The notes beneath the pieces were generated by a model. That model was not told the DNA's origin, made no database searches, and saw nothing but the letters and a program-made list of their open reading frames with translations. A stretch of 64,000 bases of DNA from Nageia nagi (lineage: Eukaryota > Pinophyta): NCBI GenBank assembly GCA_050084985.1, contig JBITNC010000001.1, positions 21,762,001 through 21,826,000 of the forward strand, read 5' to 3'. The position numbers were made by a program, and so were the translations under genes. Shown here in pieces: positions 36,397 through 46,458 of the stretch. Positions within the stretch are counted from its first letter, which is position 1. Every line of letters begins with the position of its first letter.

Positions 36397-38839
36397 TCAT
36401 GAAAAAGGGTATCCTCAAGGACTACCCCAACCACTGCCTGGTCTGCTAGGACTACTCGGTCGTCTCTGCCATCTACTGGTCTCTTCGGTACCCTAACCTG
36501 GAGGAGTAGTGCCTACGGATCCTATAGGACTACCTGGATGTTGAGCTCCTCATAACTCGGATGAACCAATAATGCCTAAGGGAGATGCCCAGGGTGTACC
36601 ACTCCTGCTAGGAAAACTCTATGACCTCTGAGTCCTACCTGGAGATCCAATTATGCCCTGTGCACTACTTCTTGTCTGATACACTGAGATATCTATAGGC
36701 ATATAACTATCTGGAGGTATAGGATAGTGAGCCCCCAGAGTAAAAGCTAGAACACCTATCAGCCATGTTTGTACTATATCACTATAAAAATCTTACTATT
36801 GACAAATGCCATGATTGAAAACTGAAGGACCACCTCTGGAAGTAGATGCTGCTCCTAACTGATGAGCTTGACCTCCCTGTAAAGAGGAATAAGCCTCATC
36901 TCTCTCCTATCTATACCTATCTCACTTAGCCCTATACCTATACATGCATGAGTGGGCCTATGCCAACTAGTGTCTCAGCTCATAAATATCTCCTAGCAAC
37001 GTATCAATGCTAGGAACTTGGGTAGTAGGAGCCTCCTCGACTCCATGTGCAACCTCTGGGGTAGCTCCCTCCTCACCTACACCCGTACCCTCCTCCTTAG
37101 GAGCTAACTTCTTAGGAGCATCTACCATAACCTCCTCACTGGTAGCCTCCTCTCTCATAGCCTCTACTCCTGTAGGCTCCTCACCTACCTCTCCCCCTCC
37201 TGCTGTCGTACCCAACTCCTCAACAATATCGATGCATCGATGAACACATCAACCATCCAATCCACCCTCTAGGCCATCATTTCCCTCCTCCCACCAAGCC
37301 TTGAATTCCTTAGATACCCCAACATCATCCTCCTTGGTATCATCCTCCAATGATCCCTCCTCATGAGTAGGATCTAGCTCTGTATAAACCAATGGTTGTA
37401 CACCATCTACTAAAATAATGCCCTCATGCTGATATGGCATCGATGGGGCAAGTACATCCTGAACTAAGCCAAACTGAAGATGCACCCTCTCAAAATAAAA
37501 ATACTCCAAAAAATTAGCTTGATGACCACTCAAAACATGTGGCTATTGAATACCAGTAAGCTCAGCTGTGAGCTCTCTCCAGATAGGATACAAGTGGTAA
37601 GGTCTGAATCTCACTTGATTTAGAATCAAGTGACTAAGCATGTGGTGATAATAGCTCACATCTCAATGAACTCCATCCAATGGGTGAATATAAAAATCAT
37701 CACACCATCAGACTATGCTAGCCTCATAATCTAAGTGACTACCAAACCCCGACATCAGCAACCCTGGAGGATGAGCCACAGCTATATGCTCATAAGCCCA
37801 TGCCTACAAAGTGATAGTAACTGATAAAGAGGCCCTATGCCCCTGTGAATAAAAGAATAGCTCCCTATAAATCTGAGCTAACAATGTAGGTGCCCAAGAA
37901 TATACTATACCATGCTACATCATATCCACAATAATGGGCAATAACGACCATGAAAACCTCCCACTGCCCACTGCCAGTATCGGGGAGAGCATAACACTGT
38001 ATTAAACCTATCAAGTAGGAAAAATGGATTGTCCCCTGCTGATCCTCCATCCAGTATTGGTAATATTGGATACCATTTGAAATAATCTCAAAAATAATAA
38101 TATCAACCTGAGTGGCCCCATACAAATAAGAAATAGCAAGTAAAGCTCCTGTTCTATCCACCATAGGCAAAATCCTCTGTCCATGAATGGGGAGTCTATA
38201 CAATCTATGTATATCCTCCACTATGATAGTCATCTCCCCTGTCGGAAGATGAAAAGTACATGTCACTGCATCCCATCTATCTAACAATGTAGCTAATAAA
38301 GGATACTCCCAATGAATGCAACCCATGTATGGTCCCACTCCAAAACCAATGGACCTAAAAAAGGTATGATCGGCTAGACCTAGAAGACCTCTACCCTCCT
38401 GTAGAATCGAGGGATATCTACCTCGAGGCTCAAATACGTCTCGAACCTATATAATGTTAAAAAGGTTCAGCTCAAAAAAAAAGAAAAAAAGAAAAAATGG
38501 TGTTTCATACTAAAACACCAGCATTTCTAATAGGTAAGACTCAGTCACCAGCGTTCGCATTCCAAACACCGGTGACTCTGTCACCCGTTCGGCCTAGGTC
38601 GGCGATCGAGGCTGAATTATAAAAAATTTCACAAAAAATATAAATAAAAGCATGATTTACAAAATTTATCCGATAAAAATAATCAAAATAATTTTTAAAT
38701 GTCATTCATGGTTTTAATTTGGAAATTAAATGGTTAAATTACAAGTTATAAACAAAAAATAGAAAAGAAAGTGATTTCAAAACCCTACCTCTTCCCGGAT
38801 AGGTCGAGAACATCCAGTGGAGCATCTACGTGGAGGCAT
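36397..38839 (-). pseudogene. Antisense plant mobile domain (PMD) gene with an intron, inside element C
   Basis: Exon 1 (38839-38789) gives 17 codons starting MPPRR. A GT...AG intron (38788-38447) has a strong pyrimidine tract before ATATAG. Exon 2 (38446 to about 36397) begins VRDVFEPRGRYP in phase. PMD hallmarks follow: LLDRWDAVTCTFHLPTGEMT, VEDIHRLYRLPIHG, then YSWAPTLLAQIYREL and AWAYEHI. The tail is Glu/Gly-rich. A single-base frame change near 37895 and about 15 in-frame stops break it; the stops fit C-to-T change on its own coding strand. PMD proteins (MAIN/MAIL1 family) act in the plant nucleus and the domain recurs in transposons. Its presence antisense in a Tat element fits the known habit of antisense extra ORFs in that lineage. 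Function here is unknown. Confidence 0.8.
38447..38788 (-). other. Intron of the antisense PMD gene
   Basis: 342 bp with GT and AG ends on the minus strand and a T-rich tract before the acceptor. It joins two exons in phase 0. It contains several copies of the element's periodic motif (38517, 38547, 38568). Confidence 0.65.
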
Positions 38840-38969
38840 GATGATTGTAACGAATATCAATGGCTGAAAATCAATGAGATCACAAGGGAAACTCATTCTG
38901 GCTAACAATGAAAGTGACAGCTAAAAAGAAATGAATAAGAAAAAGTTAAAACTTTTTCTTTTTGAAACA

Positions 38970-39060
38970 CCCGATGACTTGAAGATGGACACCGATAACT
39001 GTAACTAAATGTTGATGACTTTAAGACAGATGCCGGTGACTGCTACTAAATGCCGATGAT
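38970..39060. repeat. Periodic motif array upstream of the antisense gene
   Basis: Units at 38970 (CCCGATGAC), 38991 (ACCGATAAC), 39011 (GTTGATGAC), 39032 (GCCGGTGAC) and 39052 (GCCGATGAT), spaced exactly 20-21 nt. The array is also readable as two 41-bp tandem copies. It lies 130-220 bp upstream of the PMD ATG, a position that suits a promoter, though that role is inferred. Confidence 0.65.
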
Positions 39061-39536
39061 TGAAAGTAAAATGTTGCATTTAGGAATAGCCATGAGAACA
39101 TTAAAATTTTCTCAAAATAACCTTGAATTGGTCAAGAAAATCAAAATATGATAAAATGTGATGTATCATTGTTATAGGAGATCATCTTGAAACCCCGTTG
39201 TCGGGACAAAGGACAACACCATCAAACTCATATACTAAAGAGGACTTATATAGTACATGTGTGCTTAGACATGTAAAACAACATAACAAAAATGTCATGC
39301 AACTGTCACACAAGCTCAACAAATTGTCATACCAAAAATAGTCACTTCTGAAGTATATTCAAATTTGTTTTCAAAACTACATCAAATGTAAAATGAAAAC
39401 ACATTTTGTCATAATTTGATAAATCAAAATTTTGATTCATCTAAGAAATTGAGTCAAAACTTATATCATAAAAAAGCAACAAAGCTTCTCATTCTATATT
39501 TTTGAAATTATCAACTGCATTTTCGGTTGATAATTC
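39061..39536. other. Element C sequence before the 3' LTR
   Basis: AT-rich, no coding domain. Any distal promoter of the antisense gene would lie here or in the LTR. Confidence 0.4.
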
Positions 39537-39550
39537 AAAAAGGGGCAAAA
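39537..39550 (+). other. Element C polypurine tract
   Basis: AAAAAGGGGCAAAA immediately before the 3' LTR. Confidence 0.75.
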
Positions 39551-40396
39551 TGTAGACACCTAAAAATGTCCCTTTTTTAACTAGTAAACATTGAAATAAT
39601 CATAACTCTTCGTAACAATATAAAATAGGTTTAAAAAACCATATTATTGGATAGATCCCATCGAGTACATGCAAAATGGGTGGTCACATGACTCTTTTTA
39701 GGTAAAATTGGCTATTTGGCGATCATTTTAATACTATTACAAAATTTGAAAACCAGTCGCCAGTGACCCAATATAGTCGTCGATGTTTTGAGATGATCAC
39801 CGGTGTCTGTCTAACAATCATCGATGACTCTGTAGCAGCTGAACAAGAAACCAAAATAGCAAGAGAAAGTTGAAACATTTCATTTCCAAGATGATGTGGA
39901 TAGAGGGGGTCAGTTACGACCTATGGTGGCTTTTCACTTCTCCATACCAGCCTTGAAACATCTCACCCAAAATCTATAAATACAAGCCAATACAACGCAA
40001 TTTGAGAGAATCTTGACCCATTTTTGAAGTAGGGTAATGTTGCCAAAATCTTGTGAACTCATACCTTTTATTGTTTTATGCTAGTTTCAATTCAATACAT
40101 GTCATACATAGATGCTTTGATGTTATTATCTTTTGCATGTGTGTAGGATTTACAGGTTGTCCATATCAAGGAGAGAAGCAAGCAAATCAAAAACAATGAA
40201 GATCTAATACCTTCATTTTGGCAAATGGCATTTGTAAAAGTCCCTTCCAAGGGCAAATTGTAGTTTGAACTGAAAATCAATATCAATTTATAATTACACC
40301 ATTTCTATCTATTTCACATAATTTGAGGTTCAGTGAAGATTTAAGAATAATTGTATTTTATGTTATTTACATTCCAGCTTTATTTTCACTGCAACA
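39551..40396 (+). repeat. Element C 3' LTR
   Basis: Starts TGTAGACACC and ends CTGCAACA. Periodic units at 39759, 39779, 39799 and 39820 are closer to consensus than in the 5' LTR. TATA box at 39975-39982. Confidence 0.92.
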
Positions 40397-40560
40397 AGAG
40401 GATTCTAAACCTGGTGAGGAAATCCAAGCCTTGTATAATGAAAAATGAAGAAAAATCTACATTAATGATGGACAATATGATATCTACTTCTCAAACCCCA
40501 CCTAGAATGGTAAGTCTACATTTCAATAGCATTGATTTAACTTTTGCTAACCATTAGATG

Positions 40561-42229
40561 CAAAATTATCAATATGATGGAAAAGGATTAGGTAATAATG
40601 AGAAGGGTATCATAGAACCTATTTCAAATGATGGTCAACACAAAAGGAAAAATAACATTGGATTTGAAGCCTCCACATATTCCCCACAGCCACTCATTGG
40701 TCATCAACTACTAGCAGCAATCAAGACCATGCTATAGGCATTTGGGGATGAGTGGTTGCATTATACATTGATAACTAACTATATGGAGGAGTTACAAGCC
40801 TATTATGTGAATCCATTCTTACCACCTACAGCTTTGGTTTGAGTGGAAGTCTTTCAGATAGATGATGTTATCCTTAAGAAGCTAGGGGCATAGAGTGAGT
40901 TCCCCAAATCCAGTGAAAAGAGGATTGTAGCATGGTTCTTATGATATTAGGCTTATTTTGGTGAGGAATTCTGCATAAATGATGTAGATATTGTAGGTTA
41001 ATTATTTACCTTATCTCTTTTCTTTCATGCATTTTTTATCGAGTCAATCCTAGGTATAGGCTATTTTTTCATTTTCCTATCCATCTTCCCTTTCATAAAT
41101 GAAGCTATGTCACTAGGATTCTAGCACTGTCACTCCATTCTCCTTGTCTCTCATGACTAAGTTTAGATGCAAGACTAGAGGCATTGCCTATGCCCCCAAA
41201 CTTAATGCCAAAATGCATTACATTAGTGAGGAAATAGTAGAAGTCAATATCAATACCCAAGAGGATCCATGGTTGATCCAAATAAGAGCTTGGTTAACCT
41301 TGGAAGAAGGGGAGAGGTATCACCTACTATTGTTTGAGTTTTTTGATATCTTTTCTTTGTCTTATTCTTATATGCCTAGTATTGATCCTGATTTTATCAC
41401 CCATAGCCTAGTTGTCAATGAAAATATCAAGCTTGTTCAACAAAAGCCTATAAAAATGCATCCTAGAGTAGCTCTTGTTGTTAAAAAGGAAATTGAGAAG
41501 TATCTTGCTATTGATTCCATTTTTCCTATTGATTATTCTCCTTGGATATCTAACATTGTTCTTAAAGCTAAGCCAAATGGTGAGATAAGATGTTGTACAT
41601 ATTTCAAGGATATCAATAAGGCATATCCCAAATATGCCTTTCCTTTGCCTAACATTGATATGATTGTAGATTCAACAATAGGCCATGAAATATTATCCTT
41701 CATGGATGGTTTTTTTGGCTACAATAAGATAAGGATCAACAAGGAGGACCAACATAGAATAATGTTTGTTACTCTTTGGGGCACATTTTGTTGGGTGGTC
41801 ATGCCTTTTGGTCTAAAGAATACAAGTGCAACTTATCAAAGAGATATGGTGAGCATGTTCCATGATATGATCCATGAATGTCTTGAGGTATAAGTTGACG
41901 ACATCCTAGCCAAATCCACAACCAAAGATGATCACATTTCAAATTTGAGGAAGATTTTTCAAAGAATGAGAGTATAAGTTGAAGTTAAAACCTCAAAAGT
42001 GCACATTTGGGATATCACCAGGTAAACTACTTGGTTTCATTGTATCACGTAGAGGAATTGAGGTGGATCCTAAGAAAGTTATAGCCATTGTTGATCTACC
42101 ACCTCCTAGAAACTTGAAAGAATCGAGAATTCTTTCTAGTAAGGTTCAAGCAATCATAAGGTTCATTGCAAAACTAGCAACCATAACATCACCTTTTTTC
42201 TCATATACTATAAAAGGGTGAGAAATTCA
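40561..42229 (+). pseudogene. Element D G-patch and reverse transcriptase
   Basis: YDGKGLGNNEKGIIEPI at about 40575-40625 is a G-patch-like segment seen in other Tat elements. Reverse transcriptase runs from about 41144, with EIVEVNINTQ, SYSYMPSIDPDF, INKAYPKYAFPLPNID, SFMDGFFGYNKI and VMPFGLKN. The catalytic Tyr of YVDD is replaced by a stop (TAA at 41891), so only VDD remains. A second stop follows at 41975. RNase H starts near 42100 and is cut at 42237 by the hAT insertion. Confidence 0.87.
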
Positions 42230-42237
42230 TTTGGGAT
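42230..42237. repeat. hAT target-site duplication, left copy
   Basis: TTTGGGAT, repeated exactly at 46451-46458. Eight bases is diagnostic for hAT transposases. Confidence 0.9.
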
Positions 42238-42893
42238 CATAGAATAAAAAAATGTCATTTAAATGCAAAAAATTACCATTTTTCACATTTTTCTAAAATT
42301 TTTGTATTTTCCTCCAAAAATGCAAAAAAAATGCTATTTTTTAAGACTAAAATACTACTATTTAAAATTCAAAAAGCACCTAAAAATGTTAAATACATGG
42401 AAAAAAATTAGATCCTAGGCAAATTTTGAAATGAGAAAAATATGCATTTTTTGGTCCAAAAATGCTATATAAATAGGAAAAATGCCTAAAAAGCCTAGGT
42501 TAAAATTCACTTAACCCCCCCTCATCATAGTCACCATCTTTTGTACCAAAAGACATTTTTTCCTCCAAAATATATGTATTTCACCTAAAAAATATGACCT
42601 AATAAAGGTAGAAAGCGCATTTTGAAGTAAAAGATAGGGAAAATGTATTTTTTGCATTTAGATGTTGTTTAAATGGATTAAAGGCAAAAATAATGCTATG
42701 AAAATGCAAGAGGGTGGGTGGTTGGGGAGAAGAAATAAAGGGAGAGAAAATAACTTTTCCCCTCATTTTCACATTATAGGGCCTAGGAGACTAAAAGAGA
42801 GAGGAGCTAGAGGGTCAGGAAAGCATTGTTGAACTTGAGGGAGGTTGTCTAAATTCTAACATACTAAAAGAGTTGGACAAAGTTTGGTAATAT

Positions 42894-45842
42894 ATGACTC
42901 CAATTGAGGGGGTTCAAGGTATTTCTCAACATTTTAGGTGCAATCTATGTGATAAGCCTATTCAAGGAATAATTATAAGGTTCAAAGGGAATCTTTCCAA
43001 GAGACCAAGGAGCGATGTGGAGAGTTGCCCAAATGCAACTCCAAATGTTGCCTTGGATGCGATTAGAGCCTTAGATTCTATTGTTTAGAGAAAATAGAGG
43101 AAACAAGTATTTTAAATGAGGCATGAGCTCTTCTACTACAAGTAGAAATGTTTCTAGTCCAAATGTAGGTGCAAGTGCAAGTAGACCTAGTGGAAGTGGA
43201 GGCCTTGGAGGGATTGGAATCCATTCCTACTTTCAACCCTGGACTCCTCTTGGATCCAAACCAACCATTATCAGTATGTTCAAGAAGAAGAAAGAAGCTG
43301 ATTTGATGTTGGCAAAATTGATCTATTATGGAGTTCCTATCCACATTACCAAGAGTGTATTTTGGCAACCATCGATTGATACAATGGCAAATGCTAGACC
43401 TAGGTATGTGGGGCCTATTCATGCAAAAATTCAAGGGTCTCTGATGAAGGCTCTTAAGAAGAAATTTTGTAAAAGGTACATAAATTACTAAATAGTAATA
43501 TCAAATTTCAATAGATAATATGTATTACATTTTTTAATTACTTTTTTATTTAGTTGTTTTATAATTTATGTAAGTTTTATTTTATTATTTTTAGAATGGT
43601 TAATATTGAAGAATCTTGGAAGTTATCAGGTTGCATAATATTATTTGATGAGTGGTCAGATAATAAGAGTGGAAGCTTGATTAAGTTTTTGGTATACTCC
43701 AAATATGGTACAATATTCAATAAATCCATCGATACATCCTATAAGGCAAAACATACAAACTTGTTATGTGACTTACTAGATTAGTTTGTGAGGGAGGTGG
43801 GCTTGGAGCATGTTGTTCAGGTTATCATAGACAACACTTCTAGTTATGTTGTAGTAGGTACCAAGCTCATGAATATGTATCCCTCCTTGTACTACAATCC
43901 ATGTGCTTCTCATTGCATTGATCTTTTTCTAGAGGAAATAGGAAAAATGGCTTGGGTGAGAGAGGTGGTTGACCAAGCAAGGACAATCATGAGGTACATT
44001 TATCTTATTTTATTTTATCTTATCATGTTTTTTTCTTATCTTATATTCTTAGTCTTACTAGACTTATCTTGATTCTTAATTGCTTATCTTGTGTTACCAG
44101 GTATATTTATAATAAAACCACTATTCTTAGTATGATGAGGAGGTATACTAATGGTAGGGACTTGTTGCACTGAGGAGTTACATGTTTTACCTCCAATTTC
44201 ATCAACCTTTAGTAGATATTTAGGAACATGCATGAGTTACATTCAATGTTTGGTTATAAAGAGTGGAGTGATACGACCATGAGAACGAGGCTATAGGGCA
44301 TGGCTATGTCTTCTTTGATATCCATGGATGAATTTTGGGTGATGCTCAAATAGATTTGTAGCAAGACAAAACCTCTTGTATGAGTCCTTTGTCTAGTTGA
44401 TAGAGATAGGTCCACTATAGGCTATTTGTATTAGGCTATGAGTTTGGTAATAAGCACATGGATTTTTAATCTCTCTTTGATGAATGATGATGGAATATGT
44501 TGTATAGCTCTATTCATTGAGCATAGGCCATATTCATACCTATCTTGTATTTTGCACCAAACTCAAAATGCAAGACTAATACTCATGCTAACTTGGGGCT
44601 TACAAATGCGTAGCTGGTATGGTTCAAGATCCTACCACTCAATCCAAAATCTTCAAGGAGCTTGAGTCATATAAGCACTCAAGAGGCCTCTTTGGGTATC
44701 AATCTACTAGAGAGGCATGTTTCATAATTGCTCCAAGTGAGAAAAATTGAAAGTTCATGCATTAATTTTAAATTTATACATTTAGGCATTTAAATATTTA
44801 ATATTTTCTTATTTGATATTACTACTCCACTTTTTAGAGTTAGGGTGGGAGATTTTTCAAGGTGAAACGCCTAAGTTGCAAAACTTTTTCATCTACATCC
44901 TTAGTCAAATGTGTAGTGCTTTAGGATGTGAGCACAATTAGAGTGCATTTGAAAAAAATTCACTCCAAGAAATGTGATAGGTTATTAATTTTATTCATTT
45001 CAATTATGATTACTTTCAACTTTCAAAATGCAATGGAAATTTCTTACTTCTCATTCTAAATTCTTAATTTCTCATTATCTCTTTTTTTATGTTAATAGGT
45101 TGAGAAAACAACATTTGAATGATATTGTGTACATTTATGTCAACCTACAATTATATCTGAGGCAACTACAAAAGAAGGATGAGGATGAGCCCATTAACTT
45201 GATTGATATTGATCCCTCATATAGATTATCTTATTCATTTTTACTCCCACCTAGCACCCCCTACATTTGATTTTTAAAATATCTTGATAGGTCCTGTAAA
45301 ATTGTGAATGTTGACTTTTTTTTTCCTTTTTTTATAGTGGTGTACCTCCAGTGGATGTAGTGGTAGATCCAAAGGAGTTACATGAAGCATTTTGAGAAGA
45401 ATGGCTTGACATGGAGTAGGAGATAAATGAACTTATGGATGAGGAAAAGGAGGAGGAGCATGTAGTAGATGAGGAGGGGAAGGAGGAGGAGCATCAACAT
45501 TTTTATCCATTTCATCCTATGGAGATTGATCATGGTGTTGGACCTCACCAAATTTATGAGCATCAAGTTTTTTGAGACATTGAGAGTGGTCCTGACAATG
45601 ATGAACCACTCATTCGGTACTAGAGAATTAGGAAAAAGCCCCACAAGAGTGTTGGTGGTGGTTCTAGTAGTTTAATGTTGCCTCCTCATAGTGGTCCTAC
45701 ACCTACAAGACCACCTTCTCACTTTTAGTATACTATTACACCTATTAGTGGAGCACGTGGTACTGGTACTAGTACTAGTAGTACTAGTGGTGGTAATCGA
45801 TTTACTAGTAAAAGGGCTAGAGCCCCAAAACACACATATTGA
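42894..45842 (+). pseudogene. hAT transposase (BED-DUF659-hATC type) pseudogene
   Basis: Cuts and pastes the element. A BED zinc finger (from 42894) has CNLC, but the expected His reads Asn in KGNLSKRP. A spacer with KEADLMLAKLIYYGVPIH follows (43290-43345). An intron (43476-43594) leads into DUF659 (DEWSDNKSGSLIKFLVYSKYG, IIDNTSSYVVVGTKL and NPCASHCIDLFLEEIGK). A second intron (about 43994-44100) is followed by YIYNKTTILSMMRRYTNGRD. The hATC dimerisation region (44848-45210) reads ETPKLQNFFIYILSQMCSA, with a stop where Trp is expected in the CE-N-W motif. The tail is Glu-rich, then Ser/Thr/Gly-rich. Many stops. Confidence 0.9.
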
Positions 45843-45899
45843 TGAGTCCCCAGGGTCCATACATGGAGTCATGACTCATGAGACATTATATTTAGTTAT

Positions 45900-46440
45900 T
45901 TAGTATTATTTGTATTTTGTACTTTGTTGGTGCTTGACACTGGACACTTAGTGGCATTATGAGTGTATGGAATAGTACTAGTAGTAGTAGATTTATAACT
46001 TATGATCTAATAGACATTTTGTAGATGCCTTTTATTTTCATATATCCATGATATGATTTATGAAATATGAATAAGTTGGTACTTGGTAGATGATATGATC
46101 ATTTATGTGAATGATTAATCATGTATGGCAATTAGATAAGCATATTGTATAGAAAAAGTTTAAAAAATTACTTTTTTTTTTTAAGTTTTCAATGCATCAC
46201 ATTTTTTTTCCCTAATCTTCCATTTTTTCCTATCTTTTGTCCATATATTTGTTGAATTTTACATTTTTTGGTCATGTATTTTCCCATATTTTTTTTTTCT
46301 TTTCTTTTTTGGTCTATGTTTTCTCATTTTTTCTATATTTATGATTTTTTACACATGTAAATTTTTATCAACATATTTTGATCGTTTATTGGTCATTTTT
46401 ACATATTTGGCCTTGAGTAGTATTTTCAAAAAATAGTCTT
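45900..46440. other. hAT 3' subterminal region
   Basis: T-rich non-coding sequence with long poly-T runs leading to the right terminal inverted repeat. Confidence 0.5.
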
Positions 46441-46450
46441 TTTGTTCTAT

Positions 46451-46458
46451 TTTGGGAT
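46451..46458. repeat. hAT target-site duplication, right copy
   Basis: TTTGGGAT, identical to 42230-42237. Element D RNase H coding resumes directly (WDDKCQ). Confidence 0.9.

Larger units (their letters stand above)
22685..40396 (+). mobile_element. Element C: 17.7-kb Tat-lineage (Ogre-sized) retrotransposon with two extra genes
   Basis: LTRs of 841 and 846 bp flank a primer site, a 1.8-kb leader, a single gag-pol frame (25372-33318), a sense ORF (33423-34484), repeat-rich sequence, an antisense PMD gene (38839-36397) and a purine tract. The archaeal-type RNase H in pol places it in the Tat lineage, where very long elements and extra sense or antisense ORFs are known. The flanks GATAC (left) and AGAGG (right) do not match, so no target duplication is present. 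The right flank lies inside the pol-type sequence of element D. Decay is mainly by nonsense change. Confidence 0.92.
42238..46450 (+). mobile_element. hAT-superfamily DNA transposon
   Basis: A 4.2-kb element between perfect 8-bp duplications, inserted into the RNase H coding sequence of element D. Short terminal inverted repeats are visible: left (C)ATAGAATAAAAA, right complement ATAGAACAAAAA. Inside lies a decayed but full-domain transposase (BED finger, DUF659, hATC). Subterminal regions are rich in AAATGC-like words, which often bind hAT transposases. It was once autonomous and cannot be now. Confidence 0.92.

Noticed and set aside
36967-37243. Ser/Thr/Pro-rich plus-strand frame opposite the PMD tail
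   Set aside because: It is the complement of the Glu/Gly-rich tail of the antisense PMD gene, whose frame and domain are better supported.
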